DNA of 64,000 nt from Verrucomicrobiaceae bacterium UBA1938 (GCA_002336895.1 DDFC01000023.1:149584-213583); one strand, 5' to 3'. Positions 34,356 to 43,545 are shown, counted from the stretch's first letter. Numbers and translations are program-made. The notes: generated by a model not told the origin, from the sequence alone.

Positions 34356-34589
34356 ATGTTTATTCGCTCCTTTAGTTACTGGTTCGCGTGCAGCGTAGCT
34401 GCCGCCATTGCTGTTGGAGCCACAGAGCCTGACAAGATCACTCCGGCGGATATCACCCTCCCAGGGGCTGCCTTGAGCAGCATCGCCCCAGTTCCCGAGC
34501 CCGGCCGGGCCCTCCTGCTGTTTGCTGGGATCATGGCCATGGCCTTCACCTACCGCACGGCTTGGCTGAGCTGGAAGCGTGGTTCCTAG
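34356..34589 (+). CDS. Mini PEP-CTERM protein (77 residues)
   Basis: A short secreted-type protein: N-terminal signal (MFIRSFSYWFACSVAAAIAVG, about 1-21), about 24 residues of linker (TEPDKITPADITLPG), then a C-terminal sorting signal with PEP at 47-49 (APVPEPGR), a hydrophobic helix (ALLLFAGIMAMAFT), and a basic end (WKRGS). This is the tripartite PEP-CTERM signal recognised by exosortase-type transpeptidases. After processing little more than a 25-residue peptide would remain, so it may be a decoy, a small surface peptide, or a gene whose body was lost. It sits between the divergent hom gene and ggt. Start at ATG 34356; no strong ribosome site is visible. Confidence 0.65.
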   Translation: MFIRSFSYWFACSVAAAIAVGATEPDKITPADITLPGAALSSIAPVPEPGRALLLFAGIMAMAFTYRTAWLSWKRGS

Positions 34590-34654
34590 CGCCGCCCTAT
34601 TTTGGCGATCCGTTTTGATTCGACGCTCCGGAGGCTGTGGCTAGCATCCGTCTC

Positions 34655-36316
34655 ATGAAAGTCCTGGCCTCAATCCTCTGCCTCCTGCCCCTGGCCCTGC
34701 ATGCCGCAGACGCCTCCTTCCCAAAACATGCCATTGCCACAGTTCACCCCTTGGCCACACAGGCTGGCATCCAGGCTTTTGAAAAAGGTGGCAATGCCAT
34801 CGACGCAGCCATAGCGGCAGGACTGACCCTCGGAGTGGTGGATGGGCACAACTCAGGCATCGGCGGCGGCTGCTTCTTCGTCATCCACGCTGCGAACGGC
34901 ACCGTAACCTGCATCGACGGCCGTGAAATGGCCCCCGCAAAAGCCAGCCGGGACATGTATGTGATCAACGGCAAACTGGACGATGAGGCCAGCAAGACGG
35001 GGGCCCTCGCCTCAGGAGTCCCCGGCTACCTCAAAGCCTGCGCTGCCGCTCAAAGCAAACACGGCAGACTCAAGCTCGCGGATGTGCTGCTCCCAGCGGC
35101 AGATATTGCCGAAAAGGGCTTCCCGATTGACGAGGTGTATGCACGCAAGCTTGCGGCTACGGCGGCCAAGCTGGCCAAGTTCCCCTCCAGTGCGGCCATT
35201 TTTCTTAAAGACGGCAAGCCTCTGGAAAAGGGGCAGGTGCTGGTCCAGACGGATCTGGCTCACACCTACCGCTCCGTGGCTCAAAATGGCATTGAGTGGT
35301 TCTACGGGGGCGAGTTTGCCCAGAAAACGGCCGCGTGGATGGCGGCCAATGGAGGCATCATGACCGCACAGGACTTTTCAGGCTACAAGGCTCCTGAACG
35401 TGCGGCTATCCGCTCCAAATATCGCGGCTACGACCTCATCACGATGCCGCCTCCCAGCTCCGGAGGCGTTCATGTGGCGCAGATTCTCAACATCCTGGAG
35501 CACTTTCCCATCCGCCACTTCCGGGCCAGCAGCCGCGTACATGTCATCACCGAGGCGATGAAGCTTGCCTTTGCCGACCGTGCCTACTGGCTGGGAGATC
35601 CTGATTTCGCGCCGGTGCCTCGCGGGCTGGTGGATCCGGTCTATGCGGCGGACCTTGCCAAAAAGATCGACCTCGACCACAGCACGAAGGTTCCCTCCCA
35701 CAACATGCCGCCGAACTGGGAAGGAGACATCTTTGGCAAGCACACCACCTTTCTCTGCACAGCCGATGCCGAAGGCAACTGGGTGGCGCTCAATCAAACC
35801 ATCAACACCGCCTTTGGCAGCAAGGTCGTCATTCCAGGCACTGGGGTGCTGCTCAATGATGAGATGGACGACTTTGCCGTGCAGCCCGGCGTGCCGAATG
35901 CCTTCAAGCTCGTCGGCGCGGAGGCCAACGCAATCGCCCCTGGCAAACGTCCGCTCTCCAGCATGAGCCCCACCATCGTGCTCAAAGATGGCAAACCGGT
36001 CATCGTCACCGGCGCCGCCGGCGGGCCCACGATTATCACACAGGCACTGCTGCTGCTCACCCACATCATTGATGACGGCATGCTTCCGGCAGAAGCTCTG
36101 GCTCAGCCGCGCTTTCACCATCAGTGGAATCCTGATGAGCTCAAAATCGAAAAATCGTTTGGCCAGGAAACCCTCTCCCAGGTCATGGCCTTCGGTCACA
36201 AGCTAGCGCAGTCCGAGCGCTTCGGCGCATGCCAGGCGATCAGCTTTGACCCGGAACAGAAGCTCTTCTTCCCTGCCAACGACCCGCGAGTACCAGGCAG
36301 TGCGGACGGGAAATGA
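34655..36316 (+). CDS. ggt: Gamma-glutamyltransferase (periplasmic)
   Basis: Hydrolyses or transfers the gamma-glutamyl group of glutathione and related peptides; the precursor self-cleaves before a threonine that becomes the catalytic N-terminus. The start at 34655 gives a signal peptide (MKVLASILCLLPLALHAADA) and 553 residues, the normal length. GVVDGHNSGIGGGCFF, MPPPSSGGVHVAQ and AFADRAYWLGDP are family signatures. The cleavage-site threonine is Thr364 in GKHTTFLCTADAEGN. SSMSPTIVLKDG and AAGGPTIITQ complete the small subunit. It stands alone between the mini PEP-CTERM gene and a convergent adaptor gene. Confidence 0.93.
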   Translation: MKVLASILCLLPLALHAADASFPKHAIATVHPLATQAGIQAFEKGGNAIDAAIAAGLTLGVVDGHNSGIGGGCFFVIHAANGTVTCIDGREMAPAKASRDMYVINGKLDDEASKTGALASGVPGYLKACAAAQSKHGRLKLADVLLPAADIAEKGFPIDEVYARKLAATAAKLAKFPSSAAIFLKDGKPLEKGQVLVQTDLAHTYRSVAQNGIEWFYGGEFAQKTAAWMAANGGIMTAQDFSGYKAPERAAIRSKYRGYDLITMPPPSSGGVHVAQILNILEHFPIRHFRASSRVHVITEAMKLAFADRAYWLGDPDFAPVPRGLVDPVYAADLAKKIDLDHSTKVPSHNMPPNWEGDIFGKHTTFLCTADAEGNWVALNQTINTAFGSKVVIPGTGVLLNDEMDDFAVQPGVPNAFKLVGAEANAIAPGKRPLSSMSPTIVLKDGKPVIVTGAAGGPTIITQALLLLTHIIDDGMLPAEALAQPRFHHQWNPDELKIEKSFGQETLSQVMAFGHKLAQSERFGACQAISFDPEQKLFFPANDPRVPGSADGK

Positions 36317-36433
36317 CACTCCTTTCCAAGCTGATCTCTGCCTGATCAGAAAACACGCCCTGTTCGATCCAGACAACGTCACCCGTGCCTGCCAGTTTAG
36401 TTCGCCGACATCCGGCTGGCGGGAGCAATACCG

Positions 36434-37435
36434 TCAGTGAACGGTGGACTTCAGATGCTCGTATGCCTTCGCAGGCTCTTCAAATACGTAGTCATCGACT
36501 TTCTCCCCTTCTTTCACCTGCCGCACACCTTCGTAGATGATTGTGTCATTTTCGCTTACGCCGTCGGACACATTGAAAAAATCCTCCAGCTCCTGAATGA
36601 TGGAGATCCGCTTCTGCCTGACGATGTTGTCCTTGTCCAATACGTAAATGCAACGGTGGTCCTGGAGTTCAAACGTGGACTTTCGCGGCACCAGGAGCGC
36701 ATTTTTTATCGTATTTTGCATGCGGACGTTTCCCGTCCCTCCATTTCTTAGCAGATCCTGGGGATTAGGAAAGATGGCCCGGGACGGAATGCTGCCCGTT
36801 CTGGAGTTGACCTCCGTCTTGATGAATTCCACCCGCCCGCTTTGGTCAAACATTCTGCCATTCGCCAGCACCAGCTTCACCTCGGCGTTCGGAGCCGATT
36901 TGACATACTCGGAATGCTGCGCCTCCGGCACATTAAAGTCCACCCACATCTCGCTGTTGTCAGACAGCGTGGTCAGGACATCCCCTTCCGTGACCAGGCT
37001 GCCTCCTTGCATCCGCAGGCGGTCCATCCGGCCGCTGAACGGCGCATTGATGCTTGAGGATTCCATCCCCGCACTTTTCATCGCAACACCGGGCGCATGC
37101 GGCAGGATCTTGAACATCTCATCCCCTGCTTTGATGAGACATCCCGCGCGTGCATTCACCACCTCCAAATGCCCGCGAGTATTCGCGCGGATCTCCATAT
37201 GCCGGCAGGAATGAATCCGGCACACATAAACACGCGTGACCACCGTGTCCCGTGTGATCGGCTTTGTCACCACCAGCCGCACCTCCCTGCGGTCACAACC
37301 ATTCATCATCGCCGCAACCAGCAGCCACATGCACAAATCCGCCAACACATTCGCAGCCCGAGCCCACTTGTATTTAAAGCTCCAAGCCATCCCGAAACAA
37401 GCGCTCATGACGGAGAGTGTTCTACATGTTGTCAT
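36434..37435 (-). CDS. RND/HlyD-type efflux adaptor-like lipoprotein without a neighbouring pump
   Basis: A 333-residue protein with a hydrophobic stretch and a plausible lipobox (MMNGC, Cys47), giving a periplasmic adaptor anchored in the inner membrane. The body has a biotinyl-lipoyl-like half (RANTRGHLEVVNARAGCLIKAGDE), a second half after a very short hairpin (SINAPFSGRMDRLRMQGGSLVTEGDVLTTLSDNSEMWVDFNVPE), a beta-barrel, and a membrane-proximal part ending in VRQVKEGEKVDDYVFEEP. The usual long coiled-coil is missing, so it is shorter than AcrA. Starts at 37435 and 37390 are both possible. No RND or ABC pump gene is adjacent, and base composition around it is richer in A+T than its neighbours, hinting at transfer or loss of partners. 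Confidence 0.75.
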   Translation of the reverse strand: MTTCRTLSVMSACFGMAWSFKYKWARAANVLADLCMWLLVAAMMNGCDRREVRLVVTKPITRDTVVTRVYVCRIHSCRHMEIRANTRGHLEVVNARAGCLIKAGDEMFKILPHAPGVAMKSAGMESSSINAPFSGRMDRLRMQGGSLVTEGDVLTTLSDNSEMWVDFNVPEAQHSEYVKSAPNAEVKLVLANGRMFDQSGRVEFIKTEVNSRTGSIPSRAIFPNPQDLLRNGGTGNVRMQNTIKNALLVPRKSTFELQDHRCIYVLDKDNIVRQKRISIIQELEDFFNVSDGVSENDTIIYEGVRQVKEGEKVDDYVFEEPAKAYEHLKSTVH

Positions 37436-37440
37436 GAGAC

Positions 37441-37870
37441 CAAAATTCTTGACCGAGTACTTTTAAAGTAAAACAACTAATGTTCGAAAATCGAAAAAAA
37501 TGAAATCAACCCACCCGCAAAGACAATCCTGCTTATATGCCGGTGTTAAATCCAAATGAGTTAGGCTGGAAACCTATTCTTAAAACGAACCAGACATTCC
37601 TCACTGGACCAAATCATGCCTCTCCAACAGAGAACCAGGAAGTCTGCAAAGAGGGGCCGGATCACAGTGCTGAGCAGACGCCTCTCCTCACTGAAGCCGA
37701 CACAACCAATGTCATGCACATGGATTTGACCGGCTTCTTTTTCGCGCACTTCTCACAAAGGTCTGATTTACATTCAATGAGCCTCAGATGCAACTTCCCC
37801 CCCAGCCTGATTTCAACTCTATCATGCTATCTAATTTGAACTTAATCTGACCGGAAAGCAGAACGCGATC
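37441..37870. other. AT-rich intergenic stretch without a confident gene
   Basis: About 430 bases between the adaptor gene start and the end of the response-regulator gene. It contains runs such as TCGAAAAAAATG and a 100-codon plus-strand frame at 37537-37839 with no recognisable domain and unlikely codon use. It probably holds the adaptor's leftward promoter. No RNA structure was recognised. Confidence 0.4.
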
Positions 37871-37874
37871 CCGG

Positions 37875-39122
37875 CTACTCTTCGCGCAGCTTCCGTCGCA
37901 GCGTGGCGCGGTTCATCTTCATCGCCGCTGCCATTCGCGTGGGTTTTCCATCAAAACGCTTTAGCAGCGTCTCCAGCATGATGCCCTCCACAGTCTCCAG
38001 CAAGTTGTCATAGATGGGCATCGCTTCATCAGCACCAGTAGTCTTTTGATCCAGCCATGCCGCGATGCCACGCTTCATCGTGTCCTCCAGGTGGCTGCCC
38101 TCGTCCGTCTTCGCGATGCTGACAGGCAGATGATGCGGCAGGATGGTGCTGCCCCCGCAGACAGCCGCAGCATGCGCCATGACCGTCTTCAGTTCGCGGA
38201 CGTTTCCAGTCCAAGCATGGGCTTTCAAGATGGCCAACGCCTCAGCGGAAAGCACCTGCTCTCCTAGAAATGAGGCCGCCAGCTGCGGAATGTCCGCCGT
38301 GCGCTCACGCAGAGGCGGCAGATGCACCTGCAGCACGGCCAATGCGTAGAAGAGGTCCTCCCGGAGATATGGCGCGACCTCCACGCTGGCAGCGCTGAAA
38401 AGTCGCGCATGCACCACGCCTGCGGCGAGCCTATGCATGAGCGCCGCCTGCAGCGGCTTTGGCCACGCACTGATTTCATCGAGAAACAACACTCCGTCAC
38501 CAGCCCGGGAGATGGCTTCATCCAGCGCCGCCTCCACACGATCTGCCTGCCATTCGTCTGCGCGAAAGACAACCAGCGGCTTTTCCGCACGGGCGCTATG
38601 GCGGTGAATCACCTGCGCTGCCAGACTCTTGCCACTGCCGGGCGGCCCCTGCAGCAGCACGGGTGCGTCACTGCTGCTAGCCTGGGCGATGATGGCAAAA
38701 ACACGCTGCATGGGTTCGCTAGTGCCGATCATTGTCGTTTCCACACGCGGCGCAGTCTTTACTGGAGCGAGAACCTCGCGTATCGCGCGCTGAATGTCGG
38801 CCAGATTGAGCGGTTTGAGGAAATACTCCCGCGCACCCAGCTTCCTCGCCTCCAAGGCGGTGTCCAGCGTGCCGTGTGCAGTGATGATCATGACCGGCGG
38901 CGGCTGGGGCAGAGCCTGGATTTTTTCCAGCACCTTCAAGCCGCTCATGTCAGGCAGCCCCACATCCAGAATGACGAGTGCGCAACCCTGTGTGGAGAGC
39001 TTCTCGATCCCTCCCTGCCCAGAGGCAGCCACGACAGGCGTGGCCTCCAGACGGCGCACCACCGTGGAGAGTGCTGCTGCCAGGGCGTATTCGTCTTCGA
39101 TGATGAGGATGGAGGAAGTCAT
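37875..39122 (-). CDS. NtrC-like response regulator with AAA+ domain lacking GAFTGA
   Basis: A 415-residue regulator: receiver domain with Asp53 (LVILDVGLPDMSG), AAA+ domain with Walker A GPPGSGKS (159-166) and Walker B GVLFLDEIS, REDLFYAL and PPLRERTADIP, and a Fis-type helix-turn-helix at the C-terminus (MAAAMKMNRATLRRKLREE). Between Walker A and B the stretch is about 44 residues and no GAFTGA-like loop is visible, so normal sigma-54 remodelling is doubtful; NtrC-type proteins without GAFTGA that work with sigma-70 are known. Its ATG overlaps the kinase stop (ATGA), so the two are coupled. Likely target: the sulfatase operon it belongs to, or other genes. Confidence 0.88.
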   Translation of the reverse strand: MTSSILIIEDEYALAAALSTVVRRLEATPVVAASGQGGIEKLSTQGCALVILDVGLPDMSGLKVLEKIQALPQPPPVMIITAHGTLDTALEARKLGAREYFLKPLNLADIQRAIREVLAPVKTAPRVETTMIGTSEPMQRVFAIIAQASSSDAPVLLQGPPGSGKSLAAQVIHRHSARAEKPLVVFRADEWQADRVEAALDEAISRAGDGVLFLDEISAWPKPLQAALMHRLAAGVVHARLFSAASVEVAPYLREDLFYALAVLQVHLPPLRERTADIPQLAASFLGEQVLSAEALAILKAHAWTGNVRELKTVMAHAAAVCGGSTILPHHLPVSIAKTDEGSHLEDTMKRGIAAWLDQKTTGADEAMPIYDNLLETVEGIMLETLLKRFDGKPTRMAAAMKMNRATLRRKLREE

Positions 39123-40216
39123 GAGGGGAGTAAGGGGAGCATCACGCTGATGAGCGCACCGCCCTTGGGGTCATTTTGGAAAAGAATCTCGCCACCATGC
39201 GCTGCAACAACGCTGGAGACAATGTTCAGTCCTACGCCCATGCCGCCCTCCTTCTCCGTAAAAAACAGCTCAGCGCCACGGGCCAGCGCTTCATCTGAGA
39301 AACCCACGCCCGCATCAGCAAACATGAGTTCCAGTTTTTCGCCGGCAATGCGCCCTTCCAGCCTCAGCCTGCCCCCCTGCGGCATCGCTTGGATGGCATT
39401 GATGACCAGATTGCGCACCGCTTGGGCCAGACGTTGTGCATCTCCCATGATCCAGGCAGGACTGGGCAGGTCCATCTGGATCTCCACCCCGGCATGCCGG
39501 GCCTGAGCCTCCATGTTCCTGACCACGCCACGGATGCACTCGGTCACATCCAGCTTCACGAGCCGGGGCGGCAGAGGGTTCGCCAGATGCAGCCACTGGT
39601 TCACCAGCCCGGTGATCACCTCGGATTCATTTTCGATGAGCTTGACCGCCTGACGGTCTTCATCGTTCTGCGGTGTCATGAGCTGCGCATGCAGCTGAAT
39701 GGAGGCCAGAGGATTTTTGATGTCATGGGCCAGGCTGGTGGCCACGCGGCCCAGCATGGCCAGCCGTTCCGACTGCGCCCGCTTGAGCCTCTCGCGCACC
39801 AGCAGCCATCCCACCAGTGCCGAGACAAGCCAGAAGGCGATGAAGGCATTCAGCGTGGCGGGATCGCGCAATGAGAGAGAAGAAGCCACTGGAGGGCGTG
39901 TGAAAATCATGTCCGTCTTGTCATCCAGCCGGATGATCAGGCGGTCCTCACCTCCAAGCGGTGCTTTGCCAGCCTCACGGAATTCGATCCGCATGCCGAG
40001 GAGCTGCTCCAGATCACTCGCCAGCTTCTGACTGCGCGGCAGGGTCATCTTGCGCACAAACTCGGCATCTGCCTGTGCCAGCGCCTGGAAGAGGCGGTTG
40101 GACTCCTCCCGCTCGCGCTGGCGCAGCCACGCCAGCAGCAGCAGGGAGCCCGCAATGATGAAAGCGAGAAACCCGAGGCCAAGGGTGAGGCGGAGCTTGT
40201 GCGGAGAGGCGGACAC
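39119..40216 (-). CDS. Sensor histidine kinase
   Basis: A 365-residue two-transmembrane kinase. TM1 is TLGLGFLAFIIAGSLLLLAWL (about 11-31), an extracytoplasmic loop of about 90 residues follows, then TM2 AFIAFWLVSALVGWLLV (about 124-140). The H box SLAHDIKNPLASI places the phosphorylated His at 164, followed by the N box NLVINAIQAMP, DAGVGFS (G1) and GMGVGLNIVSSVV (G2). It is of the NtrB/HisKA class that pairs with NtrC-like regulators. Its gene lies 3 bases after the sulfatase stop and overlaps the regulator, so the three form one operon and the kinase may sense a breakdown product or envelope condition tied to sulfated glycans. Confidence 0.92.
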   Translation of the reverse strand: MSASPHKLRLTLGLGFLAFIIAGSLLLLAWLRQREREESNRLFQALAQADAEFVRKMTLPRSQKLASDLEQLLGMRIEFREAGKAPLGGEDRLIIRLDDKTDMIFTRPPVASSLSLRDPATLNAFIAFWLVSALVGWLLVRERLKRAQSERLAMLGRVATSLAHDIKNPLASIQLHAQLMTPQNDEDRQAVKLIENESEVITGLVNQWLHLANPLPPRLVKLDVTECIRGVVRNMEAQARHAGVEIQMDLPSPAWIMGDAQRLAQAVRNLVINAIQAMPQGGRLRLEGRIAGEKLELMFADAGVGFSDEALARGAELFFTEKEGGMGVGLNIVSSVVAAHGGEILFQNDPKGGALISVMLPLLPS

Positions 40217-40219
40217 TGC

Positions 40220-41698
40220 CTACGGTTCAGGCAGCGGAGCACTTTTATCAATCGGCTTGTCTTCCCAGACCGCCTCCTTTGTCACCGGATCGTAGGTCAG
40301 CACACGGCTTTTGCTGCCAGGCACCGGAGCTTTGTCGATCTTGGGCAGCCATTTGGCCAGTTCGGCTTTTTTACCAGCATAGCGGCTGTCTTTGGCAAGA
40401 TTAGTCCACTCATTGGGGTCGCCCTTCAGATCATAGAGCTCCTCGCTGCCGTCGGCGTAGTGAATGTAGCGCCAGTCCTTGGTGCGGACGGTGTGGTTGC
40501 CCTGATTATGGGTGGTGATGGCGGGCCACTCACGCGGCGCTGCGGCGTTCTGCAGTTGAGGCACGAGGCTGTGGCCTTCGATGTCCTTGCGCTCCGGCAT
40601 GTTGGTCAGCGCGAGCAGGGATGGAAAAATATCGAGCAACTCCACGGGACTCTCACAGACCTGTCCGGCTTTGATCCCTGGTCCGGCAAAGATGAGCGGC
40701 ACGCGCGTGCTGCGCTCCCAGAGGGTGTTTTTTCCCGTCATGAGCTTTTCCCCCAGATGCCAGCCGTGGTCGCTCCAGAGCACCACAATGGTGTTCTCCG
40801 CACGGCCCGTGGCCTGCAGCGCCTCGGTCAGGCGGCCCACCTGGCTGTCCATGAAGGTCACACAGGCGAGGTAGGAGCGCACGAGTGGGCGCCATTCATT
40901 GTATTTCCGCAGCGTGCTCAGGCGCGGTTCCGGCAGCTTCCAGTGCAGGAAGTCGGCAAATTTTGGCAGGTCATCGCGATCATCTTCTTTGACCGGCGGC
41001 ATCTTCAGCGTGTCGTCAGGATAGAGATCAAACCACTTCTGCGAGGCGTAGCAGGGCACGTGTGGCAGGCGGAACCCGGCGGCGATGAAGAAAGGCTTGT
41101 CGGCAGGTGCTCGCTTGAGTGCATCGATGGCTGAGTCCGCGATCTTCCAGTCGGCGTTGTCCTCATCTTTCTCGGGAAACACACCCCAGTCCATGGCCGG
41201 ATGGCGGTCAGGTCCCGGGAGATTCGCAATAGGCGTCTTCGGCTTGGGCATGGGGCCTCGATTTCCCCACTCGTTAAACTCCGCCTTCTGATCGCCGCCG
41301 CGCATTGAGCCATCATGGTAAATTTTGCCACTGTTGAAGGTGAAATAACCCGCCTGGGTGAAGGTCTGCGGCAGCGTCACATGCTGCTTCGTCTGCTCTA
41401 CCTCGCGGATGCCGGGCGCCAGACCATAGATGCCGGTGCTGGACGGCCGCAGGCCGGTGAGCAGCGAACTGCGGGAGGGATTGCACAGCGGGGCCTGGCA
41501 GTGCGCGCTGGAAAACAGCGTGCCGCGCTTTGCCAGTGCATCGATCGCCGGCGTCTTCACCTGCGGGTGCCCGCCCAGGCAGCCGATCCAGTCGTTCTGA
41601 TCATCGATGGCGATGAACAGAACATTATGGCGCGAATCTGCGGCAGGCAGAATCGAAAGAGAAAAAAGGAATACGGAGCAAAGACTGAGCAGCTTCAT
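40220..41698 (-). CDS. Exported type I sulfatase (iduronate-2-sulfatase-like)
   Basis: Hydrolyses sulfate esters after conversion of a cysteine to formylglycine. 492 residues with a signal peptide (MKLLSLCSVFLFSLSILPAA). Metal-binding Asp pair in FIAIDDQNDW; the activation motif CNPSR at 72-76 (Cys72), inside APLCNPSRSSLLTG; then WSDHGWHLGEK (Asp/His of the active site) and GKNTLWERSTRVPLI. The text TGLRPSSTGIYGL and SLPHVPC-like region resembles iduronate-2-sulfatase-type enzymes that planctomycetes and verrucomicrobia use on marine or mucosal sulfated polysaccharides. A formylglycine-generating enzyme is not encoded in the window. First gene of the sulfatase/kinase/regulator operon. Confidence 0.93.
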   Translation of the reverse strand: MKLLSLCSVFLFSLSILPAADSRHNVLFIAIDDQNDWIGCLGGHPQVKTPAIDALAKRGTLFSSAHCQAPLCNPSRSSLLTGLRPSSTGIYGLAPGIREVEQTKQHVTLPQTFTQAGYFTFNSGKIYHDGSMRGGDQKAEFNEWGNRGPMPKPKTPIANLPGPDRHPAMDWGVFPEKDEDNADWKIADSAIDALKRAPADKPFFIAAGFRLPHVPCYASQKWFDLYPDDTLKMPPVKEDDRDDLPKFADFLHWKLPEPRLSTLRKYNEWRPLVRSYLACVTFMDSQVGRLTEALQATGRAENTIVVLWSDHGWHLGEKLMTGKNTLWERSTRVPLIFAGPGIKAGQVCESPVELLDIFPSLLALTNMPERKDIEGHSLVPQLQNAAAPREWPAITTHNQGNHTVRTKDWRYIHYADGSEELYDLKGDPNEWTNLAKDSRYAGKKAELAKWLPKIDKAPVPGSKSRVLTYDPVTKEAVWEDKPIDKSAPLPEP

Positions 41699-41775
41699 GG
41701 TCGGGGCATCACAACGGAGCCAGACTGGATGAACTAGCAGCGGAAAACTCCGGTAAAGAATGGCCTGAGCCTTTT

Positions 41776-43545
41776 TTACGAAGCCACCTTCGGCACGAGA
41801 TGTTCTGCCGCCTTGGCAGCTTCAGCACGCAGTTCTGAGTTCAGATTTTTCTGCTCAAACTCACGGCACCAGCCCTTGATCTCCAGTTCATTGAAGATCT
41901 TGCCGATCACGCGGCGCAGCAGACCTTTGAGATTGGGCAGTTCCACCTCCTGCAGAGAGCGGATGGCGGCCTCCTTGTAGCTTTCCAGGAGGGTCATGGC
42001 TTTCTCATGCGCGCCGCTGTCCATCGCCCACTGGCGGATGCTGGCGTTGTCCGGCTTCACTTTGGCAGCACCGTTCCAGAGGGCTTCCATCTGGTCCTTG
42101 ACCTCACCCTTGCCCTTCTCACGCAGGAGGGAGAGCACAATGCTCGGGCGCATATTCCATTCATTGCCTGCGGCGGAGTCCTCACCCAAATCATCCAGGT
42201 CATCGCGGATCTGGTAGGCGATGCCGAGATTCTCGCTGTAGGTGTGAAGCACATCGGCGCATTCGTCCAGACGACCTGCGAGCGCAGCGCCCACCTTGAG
42301 CGCCACCTCAAAGGCAGGCGCGGTTTTGCTGCGGAAGATTTCCAGCACCTGCGCGCTGCTGAGTGCCACCGGGTGGCGTGTCCAGAGCAACTCAGCGCCC
42401 TGGCCAATGCACAGCTCCCGCTGCCCCTCGGCGGCCACCAGGAGGGCGGCACTGCGGATATGCGCGGCGGCATCGTTGTCGGCCAGCAGACGGTAACCTT
42501 CCCCGATGAGAAGGTCGCCAATATTGAGCGCCACAGGCACGCCGTGCTCGGTGTGCAGGGTGGTTTCCCCATAGCGCTCGGCATCTCCGTCCTCGATGTC
42601 GTCATGCACGAGCGAGGCTTTGTGGAAGATCTCGACCGCGATGGCGGCTTTTTTGACGGTGTCTGAAATCGGCCCTTCGGGATCTTCACGCAGGGCCTGG
42701 TAGGCAGCCACGGTGAGGAAGGGGCGCCAGCGCTTGCCCGCACGGGCCAGCCACTCGCGTGCGATGTCATCGCTATGGCCGCGGGAGGGTCCCATGAGAG
42801 CATTGAGGGACTCCACGGTGAACCAGGTCTTCACCTCATCATGCAGCGCATTCAGATTGAGGCGGCGCGTTTTGTCGTCGCTGGTCAGGTGGATGTAGTC
42901 CCACACCCAGTCGATGTCCACGAGGGTGTCGATGCAGTCATCCTGCAGCAGCGGCACGGCCACGGCAGGAATGGCAGCGGCCTCTACATAAGGGAAGGTG
43001 CGCTCCAGCACCGGCAGGCAGGAAATGCCCACAATGGCTTCGATCTTGCCAGTCTGAATGAGAGACATGACGATGGCGCTGCCCTCGGCCACCAGCACGG
43101 CGTAGCCTAGCTTTTCGGCCTCGTTTTGGAAATCCTGGATGGAGCAGAGGCCGCACTGCTTGCAGAGCAGGCCGAATTCATCAAAGGGGGCCGGGCATTT
43201 GCTCTCCACCCGCAGGCACTTGGGCATGAGCAGCAGACGCTTTTCAAACGGCACGGTGGCCAGGGACTCCCGCCACGTCTCATTGGCCAGCAGCACACCC
43301 ACATAGTCGCGGTGGATCTTGTCGATGGCGTGAATGGCCAGAATTTTGTCCGTGTGCTCCTGCAGGTCTGCCAGTGGCACCGGGGGCACAAGTTTCTGCT
43401 CTTCGGCATAGGCTCGCACCCAGCCCAGTATCTGGTCCCGGTCCTGCTTCGTCTGCGGGATGTTCTTTTTCGGCTGCCGGATACGGCGGTTCAGACCGGG
43501 AATGGGCGGCGGGAGGGCGGCAGAACGGACGACGGCGGCAGACAT
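41776..43545 (-). CDS. Fusion of DUF116-like cysteine-rich domain and polyprenyl diphosphate synthase
   Basis: A 589-residue protein. Residues about 60-235 match the DUF116 pattern: cysteines 110, 117, 128, 131, 134 and 176 in MPKCLRVESKCPAP, LLCKQCGLCSI and VGISCLPVL, likely binding an iron-sulfur cluster or zinc. Residues about 255-510 are a trans-isoprenyl diphosphate synthase: GKRWRP (270-275), first Asp-rich motif DDIED (315-319) in LVHDDIEDGDAERYG, and second motif DDLDD (448-452). Chain length is not decidable. The prenyl domain supplies quinone, carotenoid or wall lipid carriers; the role of DUF116 is unknown and the fusion suggests redox or sulfur control of prenylation. The last ~80 residues are a helical tail. 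No isoprenoid neighbours. Confidence 0.87.
   Translation of the reverse strand: MSAAVVRSAALPPPIPGLNRRIRQPKKNIPQTKQDRDQILGWVRAYAEEQKLVPPVPLADLQEHTDKILAIHAIDKIHRDYVGVLLANETWRESLATVPFEKRLLLMPKCLRVESKCPAPFDEFGLLCKQCGLCSIQDFQNEAEKLGYAVLVAEGSAIVMSLIQTGKIEAIVGISCLPVLERTFPYVEAAAIPAVAVPLLQDDCIDTLVDIDWVWDYIHLTSDDKTRRLNLNALHDEVKTWFTVESLNALMGPSRGHSDDIAREWLARAGKRWRPFLTVAAYQALREDPEGPISDTVKKAAIAVEIFHKASLVHDDIEDGDAERYGETTLHTEHGVPVALNIGDLLIGEGYRLLADNDAAAHIRSAALLVAAEGQRELCIGQGAELLWTRHPVALSSAQVLEIFRSKTAPAFEVALKVGAALAGRLDECADVLHTYSENLGIAYQIRDDLDDLGEDSAAGNEWNMRPSIVLSLLREKGKGEVKDQMEALWNGAAKVKPDNASIRQWAMDSGAHEKAMTLLESYKEAAIRSLQEVELPNLKGLLRRVIGKIFNELEIKGWCREFEQKNLNSELRAEAAKAAEHLVPKVAS

Noticed and set aside
37537..37839. 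100-codon plus-strand frame in the AT-rich gap
   Set aside because: No domain, no ribosome site, unlikely amino-acid content; kept only as an intergenic note.
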